This document shows, piece by piece, positions 36,184 to 44,123 of a DNA stretch of 64,000 bases. The translations under genes and the position numbers were made by a program. Numbering within the stretch: position 1 is the stretch's first letter; the number at the start of each line of letters is the position of its first letter. Source of the DNA: an uncultured Muribaculaceae bacterium (GTDB lineage Bacteria; Bacteroidota; Bacteroidia; Bacteroidales; Muribaculaceae); contig CAJUKE010000002.1 in NCBI GenBank assembly GCA_910587075.1, positions 177,111 through 241,110 of the forward strand, written 5' to 3'. Below the pieces are notes generated by a model. That model ran no database searches and was not told where the DNA came from. It saw only the letters and a program-made list of their open reading frames with translations.

Positions 36184-37484
36184 ACGGGCGCAAGAATGTG
36201 ATGTCCCTCCGGGGGCTGATGAACGTGGTAGGGCAGCTCGTGCAGGGGCGCCCCGAGACGAGCGGAGTGTGGGTCACCGCCGAGCTGGCCGATGTGGCCG
36301 TGCGGGGCGGCCACTGCTATATGGAGCTCCTCGAAAAAGATGACGGAGGGAGGCAGATAGCCCGCGTGCGCGGCTGCGTGTGGGCCAACGTCTACAGTCG
36401 CCTCGCGCCCTATTTCTTCCAGCAGACGGGGCAGCAGTTCGCCTCTGGGCTAAAGGTGATGCTCCGCGGGTCGATTTCGATGCACCCGGTGTTCGGTATG
36501 TCGTTCGTGATTGATTCCGTCAACCCGGAGTACACGATGGGCGACCTTCTGCGCCGCCGCCGCGAGATTCTCGAACGTCTCAAGCGCGAGGGGATCTTGG
36601 AGATGAACCGCGGGCTGGAGTGGCCGCTGGTGCCGCAGCGTATCGCTGTGATTTCGTCGGCAGGAGCCGCCGGGTATGGCGACTTTATGGACCAGCTCAT
36701 GGGGAATCCCGCCGGGATACGCTTCCATACGCGGCTCTACGAGGCTGTGATGCAGGGAGCTTCGGCTCCGGCGTCGATTATAGCCGCGCTCGACCGCGTG
36801 GCCGCCGACGCGCATCTCTGGGACGGCGTGGTGATTATCCGCGGAGGTGGCGCTACAGCCGACCTGCAAGCCTACGAGGACTATGAGCTCGCGGCCAGTG
36901 TCGCCCAGTTCCCCCTCCCGGTAGCCATCGGCATAGGCCACGAGCGCGACATCACCGTTCTCGACTATATAGCCAACAAGCGTCTCAAAACCCCGACCGC
37001 CGTGGCCGAATGGCTCGTGGGGCTGGGCGAGGAGATGCTCGGCTTCCTCATATCCGCCGGGCAGCGCGTGCTGCAGATCGCGACCGACCGCCTGGCGGGG
37101 CACAAGCAGCAGCTCGCCCAGGCCGAGGCCCTTCTCCCGGCCGCCGCGATGAACGCCGTGGAGCGCGCCAGGGCGCGGCTCCGCTCTGCTACCTCGATGC
37201 TCTCTGGCGTCTCCGGGAGGAAGGTGCAGTCGCAGCTGGCCCGCCTCGATATGACGCTGGAGGCCGTGGGGCGCGCCGCGTCGACCGTCACCAGCCGCGA
37301 GGCCGACCGGCTTAAGGCCCGCGAGGAGCTCCTTGCCGTGCTGTCGCCGATGGCCACGCTCCGCCGCGGCTACTCGATCACGAGGGTGGGGGGCAAGGCG
37401 GTGAGCTCCGTCGCGGCGATCGCCCCGGGAGCGACTGTCGAGACCACCCTGGCCGACGGCACCTTCCTGAGCACCTCCCATTAA
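36180..37484 (+). CDS. xseA: Exodeoxyribonuclease VII large subunit
   Basis: 434 residues from the ATG at 36180. It has an N-terminal OB-fold (VWVTAELADVAVRGGHCYMELLEKD) and the catalytic domain with QRIAVISSAGAAGYGDFM, VVIIRGGGATADLQAYEDYELA and VAIGIGHERDITVLDYIANKRLKTPTA shared by XseA proteins (quoted in parts). A coiled-coil C-terminal region follows. Together with XseB it degrades single-stranded DNA to oligonucleotides. The frame is open to 36072, but the ATGA overlap with the upstream stop marks the start. xseB follows 31 bp later. Confidence 0.93.
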   Translation: MNGRKNVMSLRGLMNVVGQLVQGRPETSGVWVTAELADVAVRGGHCYMELLEKDDGGRQIARVRGCVWANVYSRLAPYFFQQTGQQFASGLKVMLRGSISMHPVFGMSFVIDSVNPEYTMGDLLRRRREILERLKREGILEMNRGLEWPLVPQRIAVISSAGAAGYGDFMDQLMGNPAGIRFHTRLYEAVMQGASAPASIIAALDRVAADAHLWDGVVIIRGGGATADLQAYEDYELAASVAQFPLPVAIGIGHERDITVLDYIANKRLKTPTAVAEWLVGLGEEMLGFLISAGQRVLQIATDRLAGHKQQLAQAEALLPAAAMNAVERARARLRSATSMLSGVSGRKVQSQLARLDMTLEAVGRAASTVTSREADRLKAREELLAVLSPMATLRRGYSITRVGGKAVSSVAAIAPGATVETTLADGTFLSTSH

Positions 37485-37490
37485 CATAAC

Positions 37491-37510
37491 CCTCTTCACT
37501 CTTCACTCTA
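37491..37510. repeat. Short CT-rich tract before xseB
   Basis: Two units of cttcactctt character immediately before the xseB start, of the same kind as the tracts at 5781 and 22054. Confidence 0.5.
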
Positions 37511-37515
37511 TCGAA

Positions 37516-37731
37516 ATGGAAACAAAACCTATGGCCGAGCTGACCTACAACGAGGCAGCCGCCGAACTGGAGAGCATACTCCGACTGATGCAGAGCGACA
37601 ACTGCGACATCGACCGCCTCGCCGAGCTCACCCGCCGGGCAACAGCCCTGATAGCCGAGTGCCGCCGCCGCCTCACGGCGACCGACCAGGAGCTCAGAGC
37701 CATATTGGCCGAGGGTGACGCGGAAAAATAA
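37516..37731 (+). CDS. xseB: Exodeoxyribonuclease VII small subunit
   Basis: 71 residues. The helical pattern with LTYNEAAAELESILRLMQSD and later DRLAELTRRATALIAECRRRL is the XseB signature. It binds the coiled-coil part of XseA in the multi-subunit nuclease. Position directly after xseA supports the call. Confidence 0.93.
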   Translation: METKPMAELTYNEAAAELESILRLMQSDNCDIDRLAELTRRATALIAECRRRLTATDQELRAILAEGDAEK

Positions 37732-37743
37732 TCGGCGCAAATG

Positions 37744-37774
37744 TTGGTAAAACTGAATTATTTACCTAACTTTG
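37744..37774 (+). promoter_or_regulatory. Promoter before the DUF177 gene (TTG - 20 bp - TAACTTTG)
   Basis: TAACTTTGCA at 37767-37774 with TTG at 37744-37746, 20 bp spacing. It starts the DUF177-rpmF-fabH transcript. Confidence 0.65.
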
Positions 37775-37865
37775 CACAGTTTTTTCAGCTCCTCTGACCC
37801 GCGGTGCCCAGGCCCCGCGAGCCGAGTTGACGCAAAACTTATTGATTATCAATCATATCACCGCA

Positions 37866-38453
37866 GTGGGAAAGTTTAGCAAATACGCAGTTCCTTTGAA
37901 GAGCATGCCCCAGGGGGAGAGAGACTATGATTTCCACCTCGACAAGCAGTTCTTCGACGATATGGAATGCGCCGACGTGCGCGGCGCCAATCTCGACGCC
38001 GCCCTCAAGGTGGTTCACCGCAACGGTGTGTACGAGCTTGACTTCACCCTCACCGGCGATGTGACCGTGGCGTGCGACCGTTGTCTCGACGACCTCCAGC
38101 TCCCCGTGGAATCAGGCTACCACATCGTGGTTAAGTACGGCGACGAGTTCCGCCAGGATTCCGACGAGCTTCTGGAGATTCCAGAGAGCGACGACTCGGT
38201 GAACGTGGCCTATATGATCTACGACACCGCCATGCTCGCCATCCCCATCAAGCACGTCCACCCGCTGGGCAAGTGCAACCGCGCGATGAGCGCCCTGCTG
38301 AAGAAACACCGCGCCGTGCGCCCCGACGATCCCGACGCCGAGCTTGAGGACGAGCTCCTCGACGGCATCGACGACGCTCAGGATGGCGGCTCCGCTCCCT
38401 CCGATCCCCGCTGGGACGCCCTCAAGGGGCTGAACAGCTCTGAAAACGAGTAA
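37866..38453 (+). CDS. YceD/DUF177-family protein (23S rRNA accumulation protein)
   Basis: 195 residues from the chosen GTG. The conserved core GDVTVACDRCLDDLQLPVE carries the CxxC motif of the DUF177 family, followed by the acidic DSDELLEIPESDDSVNVAYMIYD and the LCN-like GKCNRAMSALLKKH. It lies directly before rpmF, as in most bacteria, and the family is linked to 23S rRNA accumulation. The frame starts at a TTG at 37827; the GTG at 37866 (GKFSKYAVPLKSM) fits relatives better, but the choice is uncertain. Confidence 0.88.
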   Translation: MGKFSKYAVPLKSMPQGERDYDFHLDKQFFDDMECADVRGANLDAALKVVHRNGVYELDFTLTGDVTVACDRCLDDLQLPVESGYHIVVKYGDEFRQDSDELLEIPESDDSVNVAYMIYDTAMLAIPIKHVHPLGKCNRAMSALLKKHRAVRPDDPDAELEDELLDGIDDAQDGGSAPSDPRWDALKGLNSSENE

Positions 38454-38481
38454 AAAATACAACAAAAACTGATATAGACCA

Positions 38482-38667
38482 ATGGCACATCCTAAAAGAA
38501 GACAATCCAAGACCCGTACCGCGAAGCGCCGTACCCACGACAAGGCCGCAATGCCCACCCTGGCAATCTGCCCCAACTGCGGAGCCTGGCACGTTTACCA
38601 CTGTGTCTGCCCCGAATGCGGCTACTACCGCGGGAAAATCGCCATCGAGAAGGGAGCTGCCGTCTAA
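38482..38667 (+). CDS. rpmF: 50S ribosomal protein L32
   Basis: 61 residues, with the typical MAHPKRRQSKTRTAKRRTH basic start. It keeps the zinc ribbon with C30-x2-C33 and C43-x2-C46; an extra Cys is at 41. The protein belongs to the large subunit near the peptidyl-transferase exit. It follows the DUF177 gene by 28 bp and precedes fabH. plsX, often found between rpmF and fabH in other phyla, is absent here. Confidence 0.97.
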   Translation: MAHPKRRQSKTRTAKRRTHDKAAMPTLAICPNCGAWHVYHCVCPECGYYRGKIAIEKGAAV

Positions 38668-38682
38668 ACGGCTCCCGGCATT

Positions 38683-38723
38683 GGAAACCGCGCTCCCCGC
38701 TCTGCGGGCGTGACGCGGTTTCC
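38683..38723 (+). terminator. Hairpin between rpmF and fabH
   Basis: Perfect 10-bp outer stem ggaaaccgcg / cgcggtttcc with an inner cccgc/gcggg stem. No U-tract follows, so it may be an attenuator or processing site rather than a full terminator. Confidence 0.45.
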
Positions 38724-38830
38724 GGCCTCCCTCTCCCACCCAACACACCGACAACAAGGATTACCCCCTCTCTCTTGCCCCACTCTCACTCTTCGCGACG
38801 GCGGGGCTTCAATCTACATAACAGCAAGAT

Positions 38831-39814
38831 ATGCTCAACGCACGAATCTCAGGCATAGCATCGTATCTCCCCGACGACATCCTCGACAACGAAATGCTGT
38901 CGAAAATGGTCGACACCAACGATGAATGGATCACAACCCGCGTGGGTATCAAGGAGCGCCGCATCCTCAAGCGCCCCGAAGGCTCATCCTGGATGGGCAT
39001 CCAGGCCGTCAACAAACTCCTGGCCGAAAAAGGAATAAACCCCGAGGAAATCGAGCTCCTCATCTGCGCGACCTCTAACCCCGACTACCGTTTCCCCTCG
39101 ACAGCTTCTGTAATCTGCCAGGGCACCGGCCTGAAAAACGCCTACGGCTACGACATCCAGGCCGCTTGCGCGGGCTTCATCGTAGCCCTCGAAGATGCCG
39201 CCGCATACATCAAGAGCGGCCTCCGCAAGAAGGTATTGGTAGTATGCACTGAGAAAATGTCGTCGATGGTCAACTACCAGGACCGCGCTACCTGCCCCCT
39301 GTTTGGCGACGGCGCGGCTTGCGTGCTTGTCGAGCCTACCGAGGAGGAAGGTATGGGCGTGCGCGACGCTGTGTTCCATGTCGACGGCCGCGGCCTTGAG
39401 CACCTCGTGATGTGGGGCGGCGGTTCGGCCGAGCCCACCACCCAGGAGACTCTCGACGCCGGCAAGCACTTCCTGTTCCAGGACGGTAAGAACGTGTACA
39501 AAAACGCGGTTACCGATATGTACACCGCCACCATCGACGTCATGAACCGCAACGGCCTCACCGCCGAAACCATCGACTGGATGATTCCCCACCAGGCCAA
39601 CCTCCGCATTATCGAGGCCGTCGGCTCCCGCGCCGGAATCCCCACCGAGAAGGTGATGGTTAACATCCAGCACACCGGCAATACCTCCGCCGCGTCGATA
39701 CCCATCTGCCTCGACGAGTTCAAGGACAAGCTCCACAAGGGCGACAAGCTGATTCTGACCGCCTTCGGCGCCGGTTTCACCTGGGGCGCTATGTACCTCG
39801 TCTGGGATATGTGA
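38831..39814 (+). CDS. fabH: 3-oxoacyl-[acyl-carrier-protein] synthase III
   Basis: 327 residues. The Cys-His-Asn triad of KAS III is visible: C113 in IQAACAGFIVAL, His in WMIPHQANLRI and Asn in QHTGNTSAAS. It condenses acetyl- or branched acyl-CoA with malonyl-ACP to begin fatty-acid synthesis. The N-terminal WITTRVGIKERRI is also typical. It is 163 bp downstream of rpmF, with a hairpin in that gap, and is closed by a terminator 61 bp after the stop. Confidence 0.95.
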   Translation: MLNARISGIASYLPDDILDNEMLSKMVDTNDEWITTRVGIKERRILKRPEGSSWMGIQAVNKLLAEKGINPEEIELLICATSNPDYRFPSTASVICQGTGLKNAYGYDIQAACAGFIVALEDAAAYIKSGLRKKVLVVCTEKMSSMVNYQDRATCPLFGDGAACVLVEPTEEEGMGVRDAVFHVDGRGLEHLVMWGGGSAEPTTQETLDAGKHFLFQDGKNVYKNAVTDMYTATIDVMNRNGLTAETIDWMIPHQANLRIIEAVGSRAGIPTEKVMVNIQHTGNTSAASIPICLDEFKDKLHKGDKLILTAFGAGFTWGAMYLVWDM

Positions 39815-39875
39815 TTCGGCCCCGTGCCGGCGTTCAAACCGACATGATTGCCCGAAACGACACAAAAAGTTACGG

Positions 39876-39909
39876 AAATAGCATCTTTTCGGGTGCTATT
39901 TTTGTTTTA
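39876..39909 (+). terminator. fabH terminator overlapping the era promoter
   Basis: Stem aaatagca / tgctattt (39876-39883, 39894-39901), 10-nt loop, then tttgttttat. The right arm overlaps the -7 box of era. Confidence 0.65.
39897..39904 (+). promoter_or_regulatory. -7 box for era (TATTTTTG)
   Basis: TATTTTTG matches TAnnTTTG and is 37 bp before the era ATG. It shares bases with the fabH terminator arm and U-tract. Confidence 0.5.
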
Positions 39910-39941
39910 TATGGAAAACACAGACTAACAACAACGAAACT

Positions 39942-40928
39942 ATGACAGAAGAACTCAACAACGACATAGAGAACCGCGGCGATGTGAACCGCGAGGCCCA
40001 AACCGCTCCCCTCAACCTCCCCGAGGTGCTCCCCGAAGTCAAGGAGGGTCACCGCTCGGGCTTCGTCAACATCGTGGGCAACCCCAACGTGGGCAAGTCG
40101 ACGCTGATGAACGACCTCGTGGGCGAGCGCGTCAGCATCATTACCTCCAAGGCGCAGACCACGCGCCATCGCATCATGGGCATCGTGAACACCCCCGATT
40201 ACCAGATCGTGTTCTCCGACACCCCCGGCGTGCTCAAACCTAACTATAAGCTCCAGGAGTCGATGCGTAACTTCGCCGACGGAGCGCTTACTGATGCCGA
40301 CGTGCTCCTCTACGTCACCGACGTGGTTGAGGACCCCACCAAGAACGCCGACTACCTGGCCCGCGTGGCCAAGGAGAAGGTGCCCGTGCTGCTGGTAATC
40401 AATAAGATCGACCTCCTCAAGAGCAACGGCGAGCTGGAGGTTATCGTGGCCCGTTGGCGCGAGCTCCTCCCCAACGCCGAAATCTTCCCCCTCTCGGCCA
40501 AGGAGCACTTCAACACCTCCAACCTCATGAACCGCATCGTGGAGCTCCTCCCGGTGGCTCCCCCGTACTTCGGCAAGGACGCGCTGACCGACAAGCCCGC
40601 CCGCTTCTTCGTCACCGAGATTATCCGCGAGAAAATCCTCCTGCACTACGACAAGGAGGTGCCTTATTCCGTAGAGGTAATCGTCGAGAAGTTCGACGAG
40701 AACGAGACCGGCATCCACATCATGGCCACCATCTTCGTTGAGCGCGACTCCCAGAAGGGTATCCTTATCGGCAAGGGGGGCTCGATGCTGAAGAAGGTGG
40801 GCACCGAGGCCCGCAAGGACATCGAGCGCTTCTTCGACAAGCGCGTCTACCTGGAGCTCTTCGTCAAGGTCGAGCCCAACTGGCGCAACCGCGAGAACAA
40901 GCTCAAGGCGTTCGGCTACGTCGAATAA
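39942..40928 (+). CDS. era: GTPase Era
   Basis: 328 residues. GTPase motifs: GNPNVGKST (G1), TTR (G2), SDTPGV (G3), NKIDLL (G4), and SAKE (G5). A C-terminal KH domain follows (KGILIGKGGSMLKKVGTEAR). It binds the 3' end of 16S rRNA during small-subunit assembly. An N-terminal extension of about 36 polar residues (EELNNDIENRGDVNREAQ) precedes the G domain compared with E. coli Era. It lies next to der, another ribosome-assembly GTPase, but each has its own -7 box. Confidence 0.95.
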   Translation: MTEELNNDIENRGDVNREAQTAPLNLPEVLPEVKEGHRSGFVNIVGNPNVGKSTLMNDLVGERVSIITSKAQTTRHRIMGIVNTPDYQIVFSDTPGVLKPNYKLQESMRNFADGALTDADVLLYVTDVVEDPTKNADYLARVAKEKVPVLLVINKIDLLKSNGELEVIVARWRELLPNAEIFPLSAKEHFNTSNLMNRIVELLPVAPPYFGKDALTDKPARFFVTEIIREKILLHYDKEVPYSVEVIVEKFDENETGIHIMATIFVERDSQKGILIGKGGSMLKKVGTEARKDIERFFDKRVYLELFVKVEPNWRNRENKLKAFGYVE

Positions 40929-40944
40929 TCTCGTAACGTTTTTC

Positions 40945-40978
40945 CGGGCGCGCCTTCCTCTGGGGGGAGGGGCGCCCG
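40945..40978 (+). terminator. Terminator after era
   Basis: Stem cgggcgc / gcgcccg (40945-40951, 40972-40978) extended by C-G pairs inside, 17 bp after the stop. Confidence 0.6.
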
Positions 40979-41006
40979 CTTATTTGCGGAATTAGGAAAA
41001 TTAACT

Positions 41007-41014
41007 TAACTTCG
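41007..41014 (+). promoter_or_regulatory. -7 box for der (TAACTTCG)
   Basis: TAACTTCGCG on the plus strand, 27 bp before the ATG at 41042. Confidence 0.6.
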
Positions 41015-41041
41015 CGTATATATCAATAGAATTTATTCCCT

Positions 41042-42355
41042 ATGGGACAATTAGTAGCAATAGTCGGACGACCCAATGTGGGTAAGTCCACCCTTTTCAA
41101 CCGTCTTACCGAGTCGCGGCGCGCGATTGTCGACGAGACCGCCGGCACCACCCGCGACCGCCAGTACGGCAAAGTGGAGTGGGGGGGCCGCGAGTTCTCC
41201 ATCGTCGACACCGGCGGCTGGGTAGTCAACTCCGAGGATATTTTCGAGGGGGAAATCAACAAGCAGGTGCAGGTGGCCATCGAGCAGGCCGACGAGGTGC
41301 TCTTCGTGGTCGACGCGATGAACGGTGTCACTGATCTCGACGACCGCGTGGCCGAGATTCTGCGCCGCTCGCGCAAGCCCGTGATCCTCGTGGCCAACAA
41401 GGTTGACTCCAACGACTGGCTTTACAACGTGCCCGAGTTCTACAGCCTCGGGCTCGGTGAGCCGTACCCCGTGTCGGCAATGACCGGCTACGGCACCGGC
41501 GACCTCCTCGACGAGGTCGTAAAGAAGCTCCCCGAACAGGAGAAGGAGGAGGACCTCGAAGACCTCCCGAAATTCGCTATCGTCGGGCGACCCAACGCCG
41601 GAAAGTCGTCGCTTATCAACGCCTTCATCGGCGAGGACCGACACATCGTAACCGACATCGCCGGAACCACCCGCGACAGCATCTACACCCGCTACAACAA
41701 GTTCGGCTTCGACTTCTACCTCGTTGACACCGCAGGTATCCGCAAGAAGCAGAAGGTAAACGAGGACATCGAGTATTACTCCGTGATCCGCTCCATCCGC
41801 GCCATCGAGGCGTCGGATGTGTGCATCCTTATGATCGACGCCACCCGCGGCTTCGAGGGTCAGGACGCCAACATCTTCTCGCTGATCGACCGCAACAAGA
41901 AGGGCCTGGTGGTGTGCGTCAACAAGTGGGACATCGCCGAGGATAAGTCGCTCGACGCGCAGAAGCATTACGAGGCGGCCATACGCCAGCGCCTCGCCCC
42001 CTTCACCGACTTCCCGATCATCTTCTGCTCGGCCCTCACCAAGCAGCGCATCTTCAAGGTGATAGAGACCGCGGTCGACGTCTACAAGAACCGCCGCCGC
42101 GAGGTGCCCACCTCGCAGCTCAACAAGGTGATGCTTGAGGCCATCGCCGCCTACCCGCCCCCCGCCAACAAGGGCAAGTACGTCAAAATCAAGTACGTCA
42201 CCCAGCTCAAGGGCGCGCCGGTGCCCACCTTCATCTTCTTCTGCAACCTCCCGCAGTGGGTCAAGGAGTCCTACCGCCGCTACCTCGAAAACAAGATTCG
42301 CGACAACTGGGACTTCAACGGCACCCCGATCCAGGTGTTCATGCGCGAGAAGTAA
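41042..42355 (+). CDS. der: GTPase Der (EngA)
   Basis: 437 residues with two tandem G domains. First: GRPNVGKSTLFNRL, DTGGWV, NKVDSND. Second: GRPNAGKSSLINA, DTAGIRKKQKV, NKWDIAEDK. A C-terminal KH-like domain (VPTFIFFCNLPQWVKESYRRYLENKIR, quoted in part) completes the protein. Der acts in 50S subunit assembly. It is followed by a terminator and then the recA promoter, so it is likely monocistronic. Confidence 0.97.
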   Translation: MGQLVAIVGRPNVGKSTLFNRLTESRRAIVDETAGTTRDRQYGKVEWGGREFSIVDTGGWVVNSEDIFEGEINKQVQVAIEQADEVLFVVDAMNGVTDLDDRVAEILRRSRKPVILVANKVDSNDWLYNVPEFYSLGLGEPYPVSAMTGYGTGDLLDEVVKKLPEQEKEEDLEDLPKFAIVGRPNAGKSSLINAFIGEDRHIVTDIAGTTRDSIYTRYNKFGFDFYLVDTAGIRKKQKVNEDIEYYSVIRSIRAIEASDVCILMIDATRGFEGQDANIFSLIDRNKKGLVVCVNKWDIAEDKSLDAQKHYEAAIRQRLAPFTDFPIIFCSALTKQRIFKVIETAVDVYKNRRREVPTSQLNKVMLEAIAAYPPPANKGKYVKIKYVTQLKGAPVPTFIFFCNLPQWVKESYRRYLENKIRDNWDFNGTPIQVFMREK

Positions 42356-42415
42356 TAGAATCCACCGTATCAAAGATTAGCGCGTGACAAAATCAGCGCG
42401 TAACAAAGATTAACT

Positions 42416-42446
42416 AAGGTGGGCGGCTTCGCTGCCCACCTTTTTT
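42416..42446 (+). terminator. Terminator after der
   Basis: Stem aaggtgggc / gcccacctt (42416-42424, 42434-42442) followed by T-tract to 42446; a textbook intrinsic terminator. Confidence 0.85.
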
Positions 42447-42448
42447 CG

Positions 42449-42456
42449 TAACTTTG
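42449..42456 (+). promoter_or_regulatory. -7 box for recA (TAACTTTG)
   Basis: TAACTTTGCA begins 3 bp after the T-tract of the der terminator, 40 bp before the recA ATG. Confidence 0.7.
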
Positions 42457-42495
42457 CAATATAATAAGAAACAAACAGAAACACCGTATACAATA

Positions 42496-43713
42496 ATGGA
42501 CAAACCCGCTAAGACAACCAAGAAAACCACCATAAAGAAGGTCGGCAAGGACGTGGATCCCAAGGAGGCCAAATTCAACGCCCTCCAGCAGGCCCTCGGC
42601 AACATCGAGAAGGACTTTGGCCGCGGCGCCATCATGAAGCTCGGCGACGAGGCCATCGAGAAGGTCGAGGTCGTTTCCTCCGGCTCCATCGGCCTGAACT
42701 TCGCCCTCGGCGTGGGGGGCTTCCCCCGCGGCCGCATCATCGAGATTTACGGCCCGGAGTCGTCGGGTAAGACCACCCTCGCGCTCCACGCCATCGCCGA
42801 GGCGCAGAAGCTCGGCGGCATCGCCGCCATGATCGACGCGGAGCACGCCTTCGACCGCTTCTATGCCGAGAAGCTCGGGGTCGACGTCACCAACCTCCTC
42901 ATCGCCCAGCCCGACAACGGCGAGCAGGCCCTCGAAATCGCCGAGCAGCTCATCCGCTCGTCGGCCATCGACATCCTCGTGGTCGACTCCGTTGCCGCCC
43001 TCACCCCCAAGAGCGAGATCGAGGGTGATATGGGCGACCGCAACGTGGGGCTCCAGGCACGCCTTATGTCGCAGGCTATGCGCAAACTCACCGGCACCAT
43101 CTCCCGCACCAACACTGTGTGCATCTTCATCAACCAGCTCCGCGAGAAAATCGGCGTGATGTTCGGTCCCTCCGAAACCACCACCGGCGGCAACGCCCTG
43201 AAGTTCTACGCTTCGGTGCGCGTCGACATCCGTCCGGGCAACTCCATCAAGGACGGCGACAACGTGTTCGGCAAGCGCGCCAAGGTGAAGATCGTGAAGA
43301 ACAAGGTGGCACCCCCCTTCAAGCGCTGCGAGTTCGACATTATGTTCGGCGAGGGTATCTCCAAGGCCGGCGAGATAGTTGACCTCGGCGTGGAGCTGGG
43401 CATCATTCAGAAGAGCGGCTCCTGGTTCAGCTACAACGGCTCCAAGCTCGCCCAGGGACGCGACGCCGCCAAGGCCATGATTCTCGACAACCCCGAGCTT
43501 GCCGAAGAGCTTGAGGAGAAAATTATGGAGGGTCTGCGCGAGCAGGCCAAGAGTCCCGCCAAGAAGGGTAAGGCCGCCAAGAGCGCCAAGGATAAGGACG
43601 AGGCCGCTGACGCTCCCGACGCTCCCGAAACCGCCGCTGACGACGACGAGAACCTCGACGACGTCGACTTCGACACCGAACTCAACGAAGACTTCACCCT
43701 CGAAGAGGACTGA
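42496..43713 (+). CDS. recA: Recombinase RecA
   Basis: 405 residues. Walker A GPESSGKTT (about 86-94), MAW-type segment AMIDAEHAFDRFYAEKLGV (conserved), LLIAQPDNGEQALEI, Walker B-like ILVVDSVAALTPKSEIEG, and NQLREKIGVMFG with the L2 region beyond. The C-terminal about 60 residues are Lys/Ala-rich and then very acidic (DDDENLDDVDFDTELNEDF), an unusually long tail likely to modulate DNA binding. RecA drives homologous strand exchange. A TTG at 42454 would lengthen the frame but overlaps the -7 box, so the ATG at 42496 is the start. No LexA-type box was recognised. Confidence 0.97.
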   Translation: MDKPAKTTKKTTIKKVGKDVDPKEAKFNALQQALGNIEKDFGRGAIMKLGDEAIEKVEVVSSGSIGLNFALGVGGFPRGRIIEIYGPESSGKTTLALHAIAEAQKLGGIAAMIDAEHAFDRFYAEKLGVDVTNLLIAQPDNGEQALEIAEQLIRSSAIDILVVDSVAALTPKSEIEGDMGDRNVGLQARLMSQAMRKLTGTISRTNTVCIFINQLREKIGVMFGPSETTTGGNALKFYASVRVDIRPGNSIKDGDNVFGKRAKVKIVKNKVAPPFKRCEFDIMFGEGISKAGEIVDLGVELGIIQKSGSWFSYNGSKLAQGRDAAKAMILDNPELAEELEEKIMEGLREQAKSPAKKGKAAKSAKDKDEAADAPDAPETAADDDENLDDVDFDTELNEDFTLEED

Positions 43714-43739
43714 CCCCGCACCCCGCCCGATGCGCCCCT

Positions 43740-43785
43740 ATAGCGCTGCGGGATGCATTCCCATAGCGCCGCGGGATGCATCCCC
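43740..43785. repeat. 23-bp tandem repeat downstream of recA
   Basis: Two adjacent copies (43740-43762 and 43763-43785) with two mismatches, core gcgggatgcat. The second copy contains the perfect palindrome gggatgcatccc. It lies directly before the first twin-hairpin element copy. Confidence 0.8.
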
Positions 43786-43797
43786 GTAGCCGCCGCC

Positions 43798-43902
43798 CAA
43801 GGTCGGAGACCTTGGACATTACTAACCCCGCCATAAGCCGCGCAAGCGGCGGTTGGTGGGGGAGTAAGCGCGGAGAGAGTATAACCAAGGTCGGAGACCT
43901 TG
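43798..43902. repeat. GGA-loop twin-hairpin element, copy 2 (inverted)
   Basis: A 105-bp unit bounded by two exact copies of caaggtcggagaccttg (43798-43814, 43886-43902) in direct orientation. It is the reverse orientation of copies 1 and 3. Its interior (taaccccgccataagccgc... gcggcggttggtggggg) matches the complement of copy 3. Confidence 0.85.
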
Positions 43903-43919
43903 CACAACATCAACCTGTG

Positions 43920-44026
43920 CAAGATCTCCGACCTTGAACGTAATAGCCGATACGACCAACCCCATCAACCGCCGCGATTTTCGCGGCTTATGATGGGGTT
44001 AGTAATGTTCAAGGTCTCCGACCTTG
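43920..44026. repeat. GGA-loop twin-hairpin element, copy 3
   Basis: A 107-bp unit bounded by caagatctccgaccttg (43920-43936) and caaggtctccgaccttg (44010-44026). The centre has a 10-bp perfect stem aaccccatca / tgatggggtt enclosing a ccgcga/tcgcgg stem. It lies head-to-head with copy 2, 17 bp apart, in the gap between recA and the convergent TlpA-like gene. Confidence 0.85.
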
Positions 44027-44123
44027 GGCGTGGTGGGCGGCGTTGGCCGTTTGGGACCTTTTGTAGACCGTTGGCCGTTTGGGCCGCTTTGCCGTTTGGG
44101 GTGTTGGGTGTTTGGGGCCAGGT

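Noticed and set aside
42454..42495. Earlier TTG start for recA
   Set aside because: The TTG lies inside the TAACTTTG -7 box, so it would not be transcribed.
43740..44026. CRISPR array
   Set aside because: Repeats are few, palindromic in different ways, with no regular spacers and no cas genes.
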